This document shows, one piece after another, positions 6,027-14,183 of a stretch of 59,800 nt of DNA. The notes under the pieces are model-generated. The model had not been told where the DNA came from. It searched no databases and saw only the letters and a program-made list of their open reading frames with translations. Every line of letters starts with the position of its first letter. Position 1 is the first letter of the stretch. The position numbers were made by a program, and so were the translations under genes. The DNA is from a virus. Location of the stretch: positions 1 through 59,800 of IMG/VR virus record IMGVR_UViG_3300044731_000564; one strand, 5' to 3'.

Positions 6027-7562
6027 ATGAAAATTTGTATTACAACTGCTTACGATAGAAATTACAAAGAAGCAGGTAAAACACTATTCAATTCAATTAG
6101 AAGGCATACTAATTGTGAAGGGATAGATTTTAAAGTTATTACTTCCGACTTAGAAGTACTAAAGGAGTTGGGAAAAGAAAATTGTCACTTTGTTACTCCC
6201 GAAATAAAACTAAGATATAAAAATGTTAAGTATATCAAAGAACTTCCCGTAGAAAAATATGCTTCTTCGTGGTATAGGTTTGAAATTTTTAATATGCCCG
6301 AATACGATAGAGTTATTTGTATTGATTCTGACTGTATATGTGTTCAAGATATTTCTTACTTGTTTAGCGAAGAATTAAATGAATACGATTTAATATCTGT
6401 GGAAGACCACATTGTATCCAAAGTGTTTACTAAGTGTATGGATGAATTAGAGAAACAACAACTTTGTAATTTAATTAATCTTAGAAAAAGGATAAAGGAT
6501 GGTAAAGTAGACATTCAACCTGCCTTATTGGTTGCCAATAAAAGCATAGTCAATAAGACATGGTACACAAAATTATTAAACTATGCTAATACATCTCCAT
6601 TCTCTTACTCTATTGATGAAGGAGTTTTAAATGACTTTATATATATGGATAAATTAAAAATAAAATTACTTCCGTTAGAGTGGGACTATCAAGATTGCTA
6701 TGAAACAAATTGCCCTGAACTTGCAGTCCCATCTAATCCAATAATAATCCATTGCCAAGAATCTAAGCCATTTAAAAAACAAAAAATTAATTTAGATAAA
6801 AGGATGCACAAATGGCATGACCTATGGTGGGAAGAAAATAAGCCAATAAAAAATAGCAAAGAAAGTTTTATACCTGTCGATATAGAAACATCTATTACAA
6901 TTAAAAATAGTGTTTTAGATAAGATAGCAATTAAACATGAATCAGATAAATCTTCAAGATTTCATAACTATGCGGTAAAATACGACAAGATATTATCGCC
7001 ATACAGAGATACATTTAAGTCAATATTAGAAATTGGGGTATCTCGTGGGCAGTCAGTTTCTATGTGGGCTGACTATTTTTCAAAAGCTATAATTCATGGT
7101 GCTGATATTTCAAAGGCATCTCAAATTTGCGAAGCATATTCTGATAGAATTAAATTTCATTTGCTTGACCAAAGAAACGAATCCCAACTTAAAAACATGA
7201 AACAGTTTTCACCATTTGATTTAATTATAGATGATGGAAACCACTTTTGGCACGAGCAGATACTTACCTTTAATACTATTTTTTCATTTTTAAAAAGTGG
7301 TGGTATTTATATTGTAGAGGACACTACAACATCATATTGGAAAGAGTATAAAAATTATACTATTTCTCCAACAGAATATTTTAAAACATTAGTTGATGAT
7401 ATTAACTTAAAAGGAGCAAGGGGTGCAGTTCCAAAAAATCCACCAATAGAGTTTGGTGGATTCAAAGAGGGGTGGCATAGAAGAGAAGACTGTCATGTAA
7501 ATGTACCTGCATTTGAATCAATACAATTTATGAATGGATTTATTGTAATTTACAAAAGATAA
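6027..7562 (+). CDS. Glycosyltransferase-methyltransferase fusion
   Basis: A 511-residue two-domain enzyme. Residues 1-270 look like a GT-A-fold, GT8-like glycosyltransferase: TTAYDRNYKEAGKTLFNSIRRH, the metal/nucleotide-binding DSD at about 100-102 (VICIDSDCICV), and a later IDEGVLNDF. Residues 295-511 look like a class I SAM methyltransferase of the macrolide/sugar O-methyltransferase type: ILEIGVSRGQSVSMWADYF (about 332-350), GADIS, then LIIDDGNHFWHEQ (about 398) with the Asp-Asp and His expected for metal binding. It probably adds and methylates a sugar on a surface glycan or virion component. First of three sugar-modification genes in one orientation. Confidence 0.75.
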   Translation: MKICITTAYDRNYKEAGKTLFNSIRRHTNCEGIDFKVITSDLEVLKELGKENCHFVTPEIKLRYKNVKYIKELPVEKYASSWYRFEIFNMPEYDRVICIDSDCICVQDISYLFSEELNEYDLISVEDHIVSKVFTKCMDELEKQQLCNLINLRKRIKDGKVDIQPALLVANKSIVNKTWYTKLLNYANTSPFSYSIDEGVLNDFIYMDKLKIKLLPLEWDYQDCYETNCPELAVPSNPIIIHCQESKPFKKQKINLDKRMHKWHDLWWEENKPIKNSKESFIPVDIETSITIKNSVLDKIAIKHESDKSSRFHNYAVKYDKILSPYRDTFKSILEIGVSRGQSVSMWADYFSKAIIHGADISKASQICEAYSDRIKFHLLDQRNESQLKNMKQFSPFDLIIDDGNHFWHEQILTFNTIFSFLKSGGIYIVEDTTTSYWKEYKNYTISPTEYFKTLVDDINLKGARGAVPKNPPIEFGGFKEGWHRREDCHVNVPAFESIQFMNGFIVIYKR

Positions 7563-7566
7563 ATTG

Positions 7567-8883
7567 ATGAAAATAATAGTTGCAGTAATAATCTACGATA
7601 GATTTAATAATTTAAAATTATGGATAGACATTTGGAAACAATGTATTACAGATAATGCAGAGTTGGTTATAGTTCATAACTATAAAAATGAAGACGATAA
7701 AAAGAAGTACAAAGAGTATTGCGATGATAATAATATAGAGTGCGTTTCAAGACCAAACATAGGAATGGATATAGGCGCAATGCAAGATGTATTCATGCAG
7801 AGGCTAAAAGGATTTAATAACTCTTGGGATTATTTGCTTTGGGTTACAGATGATACAATACCTATCAATAAAAACTTTATTGAGCAGTATATTCAAAAGT
7901 TTAAAGAATCAAACAAGGTAGGAGTAGTAGCACTTGAAATATCTAATGATTTTAAAAAACATATTCGCACGTCGGGTTTTATGATACGCAAAGATTGTTC
8001 TTTAAAGATTGTGTTTGAATCGAATCCCGTTAGAACAAAAAATGATTGCTACCTATTTGAACATCTAAGTAAAAACTCATTTCTTGAACAAGTAAACAGA
8101 ATGGGTTTGATTGCAATTGATGTGTCACCAAAATTAAAAACAGCACCACTTTGGGACACCGAAATTAGGGCTTATCTAAATAGGTGGGTTGAGTTCGATA
8201 AAAACTTTGAAGACATTAAAAGAGTAAAGGACAAGGTAATAGTTATTTGCCCGATATATAATTCATACCCTCAAATTATATCATCGTTGATTTGTCAGAC
8301 ACATAAGAATTGGATTTTAGTTTTGATACATGATGGAAAGGCTTCGGGTAGTTTAAAAAATATAATAGGACACTACGCTGATTCAAGGATTATATTTTTA
8401 GAATCGGAAACAAGAAAAGGCAATTGGGGACACTTTTACAGACAGTTTGGAATTGATAATATCGACAACCTTGTTCCCGATGCAGAATATGTAGTTATAA
8501 CAAATGCAGACAACTACCACGTTCCTACCTACCTTGAAAAGATGATGGAAGGTTTTATTACACAAGATATAGTTGCTACCTACTGTTCAACAATGGTTCA
8601 TAGCTACCTTTCTCCACAACAAGTAACCTATTTAGAGGTAGGACAACAGTCATCAACAGAACTAAGGTGGGAAGATTATACATGGGGAACAAATCAATGT
8701 AAACTTGAATTTGGAAGAATTGACTGTGCAGGGATAATGGTTAAAAAAGAGTGCGCTCAAAAGGTAGGGTGGAACGATATTGTAACACATAGTAGCGATT
8801 GGACTTACATATCCGATATTATAAAAGAGTACGGAGAAAAGAGAATTAACAAGGTTAATGGTTGCCTACTTGTTCACAATTAA
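7567..8883 (+). CDS. Two-domain glycosyltransferase (GT-A fold)
   Basis: A 438-residue protein with two glycosyltransferase-like halves. The first (about 1-190) starts IVAVIIYDRFNNLKLWIDIWKQC and has WVTDDTI as a candidate DxD-type metal site. The second (about 210-430) is clearly GT2-like: VIVICPIYNSYPQIISSLICQTHKNW, then a DADNYHVP-like NADNYHVPTYLEK, then WGTNQCKLEFGRIDCAGIMVKK and a late SDWTYISDI. A TTG directly upstream is a less likely start than ATG 7567. It follows the fusion enzyme by 4 bp and presumably acts in the same pathway. Confidence 0.7.
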   Translation: MKIIVAVIIYDRFNNLKLWIDIWKQCITDNAELVIVHNYKNEDDKKKYKEYCDDNNIECVSRPNIGMDIGAMQDVFMQRLKGFNNSWDYLLWVTDDTIPINKNFIEQYIQKFKESNKVGVVALEISNDFKKHIRTSGFMIRKDCSLKIVFESNPVRTKNDCYLFEHLSKNSFLEQVNRMGLIAIDVSPKLKTAPLWDTEIRAYLNRWVEFDKNFEDIKRVKDKVIVICPIYNSYPQIISSLICQTHKNWILVLIHDGKASGSLKNIIGHYADSRIIFLESETRKGNWGHFYRQFGIDNIDNLVPDAEYVVITNADNYHVPTYLEKMMEGFITQDIVATYCSTMVHSYLSPQQVTYLEVGQQSSTELRWEDYTWGTNQCKLEFGRIDCAGIMVKKECAQKVGWNDIVTHSSDWTYISDIIKEYGEKRINKVNGCLLVHN

Positions 8884-8917
8884 TTTTAATTCGTTATTTT
8901 TATAAAAATTTTAGTAG

Positions 8918-10135
8918 GTGAAATTACATAAAAATTGCAGAGCGTGTGGTAGCACCTCTCTTATCGAGTACCTAAATTTAGGCGAACTTCCATTGGCAAA
9001 TAATTTAGGTAAGACAAAAGAGGAATCGAAAGAATTTGAGAAGTACCCACTTGCAGTTATGTTTTGTGATGATTGTGGACTATCGCAATTATCAGTAGTT
9101 ATAGACCCTAAAGTAATGTTTTCGTACTACCCTTATCGTTCAGCAGTTAATATGGGTTATGTAAACCATTGTACTGAAATGGCTAAAAGTTTACAACACA
9201 AGTATGGGTTTGATGACAAAATATTTCATATCGACATAGCAGGGAACGATGGCACACTTTTAAAGCAATTTAAGAAAGTATTAAACCATAGAGTTTTAAA
9301 TGTTGACCCTGCCGAAAACTTAGTAGAGATTTCAAGGAAAGATGGAATAGCAGCAGTACCTTCATTTTGGAATAGTCAGTTGTCGGGCTACTTAAAGGGA
9401 AGCATGGGGTCAACAGATTTAATTACTGCAACTAATGTATTCGCTCACGTTGATGATATAAAAGATTTCATTCGTGCTTGTAGAATAAATTTAAAGACAA
9501 ATGGGATATTGGTAATTGAGTGTCCTTACATTGTTGATTTCATAGAAAGGTTTGAGTTTGATACAATTTACCACGAACATTTAAGTTACATAAACATAAT
9601 ATCAGTATCAAGACTATGCTCTATCATGGACATGAAGATAATATCAGTAGAGAAGCAAGACATACATGGTGGCACAGTACGAATAACAATAACAAACGAA
9701 GAATCAACAAGACCAATAGAAGAGAGCGTTCATGTATTTATAAACAAAGAAATAGAGTTGGGATATAACGAAGTAGATAAATATATTCAATGGGGTATCG
9801 ACGTTAAAAAGATTATAGACAAGTTCTCTAAGCGAATTAACGAATTAAAGGATAGCGGTAAAAGTATTTCAGCTTTCGCTGCAAGTGCAAAGGGAAACAC
9901 ACTACTAAATAGCGCACACATAGACGATAATCATATCGACTATGTAGTTGACCAAACACCCGAAAAGTTAGGACACTATTATTCAGGCACAGGAATAGAA
10001 ATAGTCGATATAAAAACAATAGAAGAAAGACCAACCGACTATCTATTAATTCTTTCTTGGAACTTTAAAAAGGAAATAATAGAGAAGCTAAAACCGATAT
10101 ATAATGGCGAATTTATAACATACATAGATTGCTAA
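8918..10135 (+). CDS. Sugar C-methyltransferase-like protein
   Basis: A 405-residue protein starting at GTG 8918. It has the three parts of NDP-hexose C-methyltransferases: an N-terminal zinc-binding region (CRACG at 8-12 and CDDCG at about 50-54), a central class I SAM domain (DIAGNDGTLLKQF at about 105) and a C-terminal domain (SAFAASAKGNTLLN...VVDQTPEKLGHY...). EHLSYINIISV matches the catalytic-core pattern of this family. With the two glycosyltransferases upstream it suggests synthesis or decoration with a branched or methylated sugar. Whether the substrate is free nucleotide sugar or a glycan cannot be told. Confidence 0.8.
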   Translation: MKLHKNCRACGSTSLIEYLNLGELPLANNLGKTKEESKEFEKYPLAVMFCDDCGLSQLSVVIDPKVMFSYYPYRSAVNMGYVNHCTEMAKSLQHKYGFDDKIFHIDIAGNDGTLLKQFKKVLNHRVLNVDPAENLVEISRKDGIAAVPSFWNSQLSGYLKGSMGSTDLITATNVFAHVDDIKDFIRACRINLKTNGILVIECPYIVDFIERFEFDTIYHEHLSYINIISVSRLCSIMDMKIISVEKQDIHGGTVRITITNEESTRPIEESVHVFINKEIELGYNEVDKYIQWGIDVKKIIDKFSKRINELKDSGKSISAFAASAKGNTLLNSAHIDDNHIDYVVDQTPEKLGHYYSGTGIEIVDIKTIEERPTDYLLILSWNFKKEIIEKLKPIYNGEFITYIDC

Positions 10136-10197
10136 TCGGATAATTATATTATTTCATCGAATAGGTTAAAATATATATGTAATCAATATTAATATTG
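10135..10197 (+). promoter_or_regulatory. Promoter/operator module, copy B
   Basis: ATCGGATAATTA (10135), CATCGAATA (10155), TTAAAA (10166; reads TTAAAAT) and TAATATTG (10190-10197) are placed at exactly the same distances as in the module at 651-713. The first bases overlap the stop of the preceding gene. It opens the recombination/accessory operon beginning at 10204, so both operons are probably under one regulator. Confidence 0.6.
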
Positions 10198-10203
10198 CAT
10201 ACG

Positions 10204-10419
10204 ATGTTAATACTTAGAAATATGAAAGTTGGAGAGGAGTACGTTTGTAACGAATCAGACTTTCCAAGAAAGGGGAATGGAAACTTCTCTATTAAAAAAC
10301 AAATGCGAAAGTACGGACTAAGAGCATCTGACTTTGTGTTTATTGATATTAAAAAAGAAAACGTACACGAGAACGATTCTTATATTATTAAGAGAGTTTC
10401 TGATTCAACTAAAAAATAA
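10204..10419 (+). CDS. Small hypothetical protein
   Basis: A 71-residue basic protein (MLILRNMKVGEEYVCNESDFPRKGNGNFSIKKQMRKYGL...). ATG 10204 lies 7 nt after the -7 box, again an almost leaderless start; a TTG at 10195 overlaps the promoter and is unlikely. The compact alpha/beta look and its place as first gene after a regulated promoter suggest a small regulator or host-takeover protein, but no family is recognised. Confidence 0.6.
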   Translation: MLILRNMKVGEEYVCNESDFPRKGNGNFSIKKQMRKYGLRASDFVFIDIKKENVHENDSYIIKRVSDSTKK

Positions 10420-10422
10420 CTT

Positions 10423-10719
10423 ATGAAAGATAATTCACAACTTGCTTCAATAGAAAGAATAACAAGGCTTAATAATCTTAGAAGTTTATTCTATAACGCT
10501 AATCCTAAAAACAGAACAGATAAAGTTGAATCTATAAAACAAATGGTAGAGTACGGTCAGCCACTACTATATATAACAGATAATGATGGTTGTGGTAGTT
10601 CATCAATGATGAATTTAGGAATGGGTACTTGTTCTACTTGTTTAAATATAATGAGTATAGATGATAGCCATTGTAAGAGATGTGGCGAAGAAAAATTTAT
10701 AATTAATAAACCTAAATAA
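10423..10719 (+). CDS. Small zinc-ribbon protein
   Basis: A 98-residue protein. The C-terminal third has CSTCLNIMSIDDSHCKRCGEE, two CxxC pairs separated by about 10 residues, the signature of a short zinc ribbon. The rest is helical and polar, with a Gly/Ser/Met-rich stretch just before the ribbon. Zinc ribbons in phage early genes often bind nucleic acid or RNA polymerase; the partner here is unknown. Confidence 0.6.
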   Translation: MKDNSQLASIERITRLNNLRSLFYNANPKNRTDKVESIKQMVEYGQPLLYITDNDGCGSSSMMNLGMGTCSTCLNIMSIDDSHCKRCGEEKFIINKPK

Positions 10720-10720
10720 G

Positions 10721-11050
10721 ATGAATCCAAGTAAAGAAATAGAAACACTACATAGTATAGTATTAGAACTATTAAAAAAAGATGATAGGTATAAAGATTC
10801 AGATGATATTTTATTTGCTAAAATAGTTTCTATTCACTATGGAGGAATTGAAAAAACAAAAGCAATAACACTATACGATTATTTAATTGACACATTAGAT
10901 GACAAGAAACAAGTCCCATCTTACGATTCAGTTACAAGGGCAAGAAGAAAGGTTCAAGAGCATCACGAAGAAACAAGGGGAAAAAATTGGTTTCTAAGAA
11001 AAAAAATGCAAGACGAAGTAAAACAAATAATAATAGATTTATCTAACTAA
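10721..11050 (+). CDS. Small conserved-looking phage protein
   Basis: A 109-residue helical protein. The segment VPSYDSVTRARRKVQEHHEETRG resembles a recurrent motif (PSxDSVTRARRKxQE) of small phage proteins whose role I do not know. It starts 1 bp after the preceding stop. Confidence 0.6.
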   Translation: MNPSKEIETLHSIVLELLKKDDRYKDSDDILFAKIVSIHYGGIEKTKAITLYDYLIDTLDDKKQVPSYDSVTRARRKVQEHHEETRGKNWFLRKKMQDEVKQIIIDLSN

Positions 11051-11062
11051 AACAAAAAAACA

Positions 11063-11587
11063 ATGTTCACATCATTTACATCAAAAGACAGAGAGGAACT
11101 AACTAACCTATCTCAATCAGTATCAAACATTAAATTAGATATAAAGAAGATAATTACTTCTTTAGAATCAGAAGATAGCCAATCAAATGTAAAGACAACT
11201 CTAAATAGAATATTAGAGCAAGTTCAACAACCAACAAGTAGCTTTGATTTAGATAGAATTTTAGATAGAGTATCTTCTATTTTAAGCAAGGTTGATATTA
11301 TGTATAATAAAGAAAATGTAGCAACAGATGAAAGTGTTCTATCTGAAATTAAAAAAGCAGTTGACACACTTCTTTACAACAAAGAAATAGAAGTATTTAA
11401 TAAATCTCCAAAGGCTTTATACAAACCAAAGGAACAAGTAGGTAACTTTATAGTTCTATCTTCAAAACCAAAGCAGTTAGATGGACAACTAATTAAGTAC
11501 ACACATGAGTACTTAGTGTTCGATAATGAAACACAAGAAAATAGATTTATATTAGAACCTGTATTAACTCAATTCTCAAAAAAGTAA
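11063..11587 (+). CDS. Hypothetical coiled-coil protein
   Basis: A 174-residue protein. About residues 1-110 are heptad-like, Ser/Lys/Glu-rich helices (LTNLSQSVSNIKLDIKKIITSLES...), probably a coiled coil. The C-terminal 60 residues look like a small beta domain (NFIVLSSKPKQLDGQLIKYTHEYLVFDN). Function unknown; it lies in the operon leading to the recombination pair. Confidence 0.6.
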   Translation: MFTSFTSKDREELTNLSQSVSNIKLDIKKIITSLESEDSQSNVKTTLNRILEQVQQPTSSFDLDRILDRVSSILSKVDIMYNKENVATDESVLSEIKKAVDTLLYNKEIEVFNKSPKALYKPKEQVGNFIVLSSKPKQLDGQLIKYTHEYLVFDNETQENRFILEPVLTQFSKK

Positions 11588-11590
11588 ACT

Positions 11591-11827
11591 ATGATGCGAT
11601 TATTAGGATATGTTTCGGTGACCAAAATAAACTATGAATACAACAACGCTCACCAAGAGTATGCTAAGAATATAAATAGCATAAGACTACAAGCATACGA
11701 TAAGTTAGGTGATTCAACTATTGATGCAAATGATTTTAAAGCTAAACTTGTAGAACAAGAGAGGGAAGAAATTAAAAAGTTAGAACAGATAGAAGATTTT
11801 TATATGTCAATTTTAGATAAAAAATAA
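11591..11827 (+). CDS. Small helical protein
   Basis: A 78-residue protein, helical and charged after a short strand-like start (MRLLGYVSVTKINYEY). Two ATGs are adjacent at 11591 and 11594; either could be used. No family recognised. Confidence 0.55.
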   Translation: MMRLLGYVSVTKINYEYNNAHQEYAKNINSIRLQAYDKLGDSTIDANDFKAKLVEQEREEIKKLEQIEDFYMSILDKK

Positions 11828-11832
11828 ATCCT

Positions 11833-12558
11833 ATGACACAAGAACAAGCATATCAAATAGTATCAAAGTATTTAAAATATGGGGATACACTAACAGATAG
11901 AGAGATTAAACTTATTCTAAGAGGCAATCCACCTGATACTTTTTTAAAAAGTGAAACAAACTTTAATGGTATAGACTTCTATTATATTCCTATTTCAATA
12001 TCAGAGGTGGTTTGCGATATTATGTTTCCTAATCATTATTTTGAAATTGGAACAACAAGTGTGTTAAATGTCGATGGCACTTTAGTATCAACTGTTAATA
12101 TGACTTTATTTACAAATAGTGATGACTTTTCAATACCTAAGTATGTTGGTTCGGCATCGGTTGTTACCGATAGTAGAAACATTGAAAATATAGAGTTAGA
12201 CTATCCAAGATGTTACTCAATGGCTAAGATGAACTGCTACAAGCAGATGGGTAACTACTTAGGTAGAAGTTTAAACAGATTAAATACTGAATCAGAAAAA
12301 AAAAGTAATGAACTATTTTCATCTATAACAAAAGAGGATATTGAATTTGAAACAATGAGAAAGGGATTGTTAGAAATAGATGATTATAAATTAGCAAAAC
12401 AAATACTCGAAGAAAGTCCATATAAATTTGAAGCAAGACTAAACAAATTAGTAGATGATAAACAGAAGCAAGAAAGAGGAAATAAAAAAATTGAAAAGGA
12501 AGCTATCAAAGTTAAAGGTAAAATACCTCACGTACATAGAAGCGTTAAGCAAGTATAA
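11833..12558 (+). CDS. Candidate single-strand annealing protein (Rad52-like)
   Basis: A 241-residue protein. After a beta-rich core (FYYIPISISEVVCDIMFP... GTTSVLNVDGTLVSTVNMTLF... YVGSASVV) comes SMAKMNCYKQMGNYLGRSLN, which matches in position and style the helix of Rad52-family phage annealing proteins (xxALKRALRxFGNxFGxxLY). The C-terminal 70 residues are Lys/Glu-rich. The YqaJ-type exonuclease gene nearby supports a nuclease plus annealase recombination pair. The family assignment is by eye and could be wrong. Confidence 0.45.
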   Translation: MTQEQAYQIVSKYLKYGDTLTDREIKLILRGNPPDTFLKSETNFNGIDFYYIPISISEVVCDIMFPNHYFEIGTTSVLNVDGTLVSTVNMTLFTNSDDFSIPKYVGSASVVTDSRNIENIELDYPRCYSMAKMNCYKQMGNYLGRSLNRLNTESEKKSNELFSSITKEDIEFETMRKGLLEIDDYKLAKQILEESPYKFEARLNKLVDDKQKQERGNKKIEKEAIKVKGKIPHVHRSVKQV

Positions 12559-12760
12559 GTATTCGGCAGGTACATTAGCTGCAAGGCTTATAGACTACAA
12601 CATGACCAATGAACAAGTAGAAGAAATAATTAATTACCTCAAAGCAACAATACAAAAATATGGACACAGAATACGACCTAAAAGAAGAACAACAAGGGGT
12701 GGAACAATTTTTAAATATAACAAGGTGGCACGAACAAAGGTGGGGAAAGTTCACAAGTAG
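12455..12760 (+). CDS. Small helical protein overlapping both neighbours
   Basis: A 101-residue frame that overlaps the 3' end of the previous gene by about 104 bp and the 5' end of the exonuclease gene by about 100 bp. Only the middle (about 12530-12670) is free of other genes. There it encodes a convincing helical peptide (EALSKYKYSAGTLAARLIDYNMTNEQVEEIINYLKATI). The outer parts may be less constrained. The start is uncertain: ATG 12455 is the only ATG before the free section. Function unknown. Confidence 0.45.
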   Translation: MINRSKKEEIKKLKRKLSKLKVKYLTYIEALSKYKYSAGTLAARLIDYNMTNEQVEEIINYLKATIQKYGHRIRPKRRTTRGGTIFKYNKVARTKVGKVHK

Positions 12761-13400
12761 CGAGAATCATAAGCTAATGGGTAGTGGAAGAAAGAAAGAT
12801 GACTTGTTCGGTGTGGCGGCAATGACTTATATAAATAAAAAAGCAAGTGAGATAGGGCTTAACTTTTACGAGCAACCCGAACTTGAAGAAGTTAAGTCAT
12901 TGCTTCATGGCAAGTACTACGAGGAACAAGCGTTTGAAAGATTTGTTTTAGAAACAAAGATTAATAACTTAGCCTTGTGTGGTAGCGAAAATCCGATATT
13001 CATACCAAATCAAAAGTATATCGAATATGCAGGTGGAAGTCCTGATGCAGTTTCTATTGATGACGAAGGTGGGCTTCCAAAAGTGATTGTAGAAATTAAG
13101 AACCCAAAGAACCCATCTATACACTACGAAAGATTATTTTGGAAAACAGCACAAGACGTAGAAGATAATAATATTCAAGCGTACACTCAAATACAAGACT
13201 TAATGTGGATATGTGGTTCAGAGATTGGATACTTTGTTTCGCATGATTCAAGAAGAAAGAAGAAAAGCGAACAGATAAAAATAATAGAGATTAAGCCCAA
13301 TAAAATATTTGTTGAAGACCTTGAACACAGACTATCAAAGGCAATAGAAATTATAGAACTAAAACACAAGATACTTTCAGATGAGCAAAAGCAAAACTAA
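12660..13400 (+). CDS. YqaJ-like recombination exonuclease
   Basis: A 246-residue protein with the order of lambda-exonuclease/YqaJ nucleases: RWHEQRWGKFTSSENHKLMG near residue 22; LLHGKYYEEQAFERF (the family's G..E.E segment); GGSPDAVS with the catalytic Asp; then VIVEIKNPK supplying the E-x-K active-site motif; and a Gln-rich helix (IQAYTQIQDLMWICG). It would resect double-stranded ends for the annealing protein. Its last 20 bases overlap the next gene. Confidence 0.82.
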   Translation: MDTEYDLKEEQQGVEQFLNITRWHEQRWGKFTSSENHKLMGSGRKKDDLFGVAAMTYINKKASEIGLNFYEQPELEEVKSLLHGKYYEEQAFERFVLETKINNLALCGSENPIFIPNQKYIEYAGGSPDAVSIDDEGGLPKVIVEIKNPKNPSIHYERLFWKTAQDVEDNNIQAYTQIQDLMWICGSEIGYFVSHDSRRKKKSEQIKIIEIKPNKIFVEDLEHRLSKAIEIIELKHKILSDEQKQN

Positions 13401-13668
13401 AATATTAGAGTTTCTAATTACAGAACACGAAGATTTTGGAAACATATCCGTAAGATTTTCGGTTATTAAAAAACAAGAAGTAATGGAACTACCTAATGGA
13501 TTAGGTCAAGAAAATTACCACGAATATTACTTTGGAGATTTGATGGCAGTAGTTGATTTAGATACAAAGAAAAATAGACTACAAGAAGTATTAGATGACC
13601 CTATTAAAATGCACTTAGTACAATCTATTGCCGAAAAACAAATGGTTGATTTATTTGAAATGGAATAA
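13381..13668 (+). CDS. Hypothetical protein
   Basis: A 95-residue acidic protein (ILEFLITEHEDFGNISVRFSVIKKQEVMELPNG...), overlapping the exonuclease gene by 20 bp. Beta-rich first half, helical end. It lies next to the recombination pair and directly before the cassette-like block. Function unknown. Confidence 0.6.
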   Translation: MSKSKTKILEFLITEHEDFGNISVRFSVIKKQEVMELPNGLGQENYHEYYFGDLMAVVDLDTKKNRLQEVLDDPIKMHLVQSIAEKQMVDLFEME

Positions 13669-13673
13669 CATCT

Positions 13674-13904
13674 GTTATAAGCAGCTTTAATTTTAAAATA
13701 TGGAAACAATATATTTTCAACCAAAAGGAATAAGACCACAATATTGTGAAGCAGGTATGATACACGAAAGCGACCCCGAACATATTTGGTATTTAGATGA
13801 ACCTTGCAAAATTTTAATTAGTGAGGTCAAAATAATAGCAAAAGAGAATGTTACTTATGACAAAAAAAGTAGGTCGTATCTCGTTCAGCAAAGTTGCTTA
13901 TAAC
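13674..13904 (+). mobile_element. Integron-cassette-like unit 1
   Basis: GTTATAAGCA (13674-13683) at the left end is the exact reverse complement of TGCTTATAAC (13895-13904) at the right end, and one ORF (13700-13903) fills the space with its stop codon inside the right-hand sequence. Complementary core and inverse-core ends around a single ORF with almost no spare sequence is the architecture of an integron gene cassette. The attC-like part that follows (13904-13940) has only a weak hairpin (TCGCA/TGCGA). Confidence 0.45.
13700..13903 (+). CDS. Small hypothetical cassette protein
   Basis: A 67-residue protein (METIYFQPKGIRPQYCEAGMIHESDPEHIWYLDEPCKIL...). Beta-rich with Cys at 16 and 36 and near the C-terminus. 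Its TAA is part of CTTATAACGG, a 10-mer that also contains the stop of the next ORF at 14125-14134. Unknown function; probably foreign cassette cargo. Confidence 0.5.
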   Translation: METIYFQPKGIRPQYCEAGMIHESDPEHIWYLDEPCKILISEVKIIAKENVTYDKKSRSYLVQQSCL

Positions 13905-13945
13905 GGTTCGCAGGTTCACTTAGTTGCGATTTAAAAACGAAAATT

Positions 13946-14131
13946 ATGATAACAGAAAAAGATTATTTAGAAGCAAAAAATATTGTTTATACCTATGAAA
14001 GTAAGCAATTGAATAAACCTGTTGTTATAAGACAGGTATGCACTATCGGAGGCGAATGTAAGGTTAGAGGTGAAAATAATGAATGTAAGGGAACTGCTTA
14101 TTGTGGGTATAAAAAGCATACTTTCTTATAA
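13946..14131 (+). CDS. Small Cys-rich hypothetical cassette protein
   Basis: A 61-residue protein whose second half has four Cys (VCTIGGECKVRGENNECKGTAYCGYKK), spaced as in a small metal- or disulfide-stabilised domain. The stop codon lies in CTTATAACGG, immediately before the strong hairpin at 14138-14171. Function unknown. Confidence 0.5.
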   Translation: MITEKDYLEAKNIVYTYESKQLNKPVVIRQVCTIGGECKVRGENNECKGTAYCGYKKHTFL

Positions 14132-14183
14132 CGGACGAGGCTAAACGGTCGTTTTAATGCCGTTTTAGCCTGTGTTAGCAGTA
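14125..14183 (+). repeat. attC-like recombination site with strong imperfect hairpin
   Basis: CTTATAACGG (14125-14134) and GTTAGCAGTA (14174-14183) flank an imperfect inverted repeat: AGGCTAAACGG (14138-14148) pairs with CCGTTTTAGCCT (14160-14171) with one bulged T. The simple AAC/GTT ends, the inner complementary arms and the extrahelical base are the structural hallmarks of integron attC sites. It could also act as a terminator, but it lacks a T-run after the stem. Confidence 0.5.
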
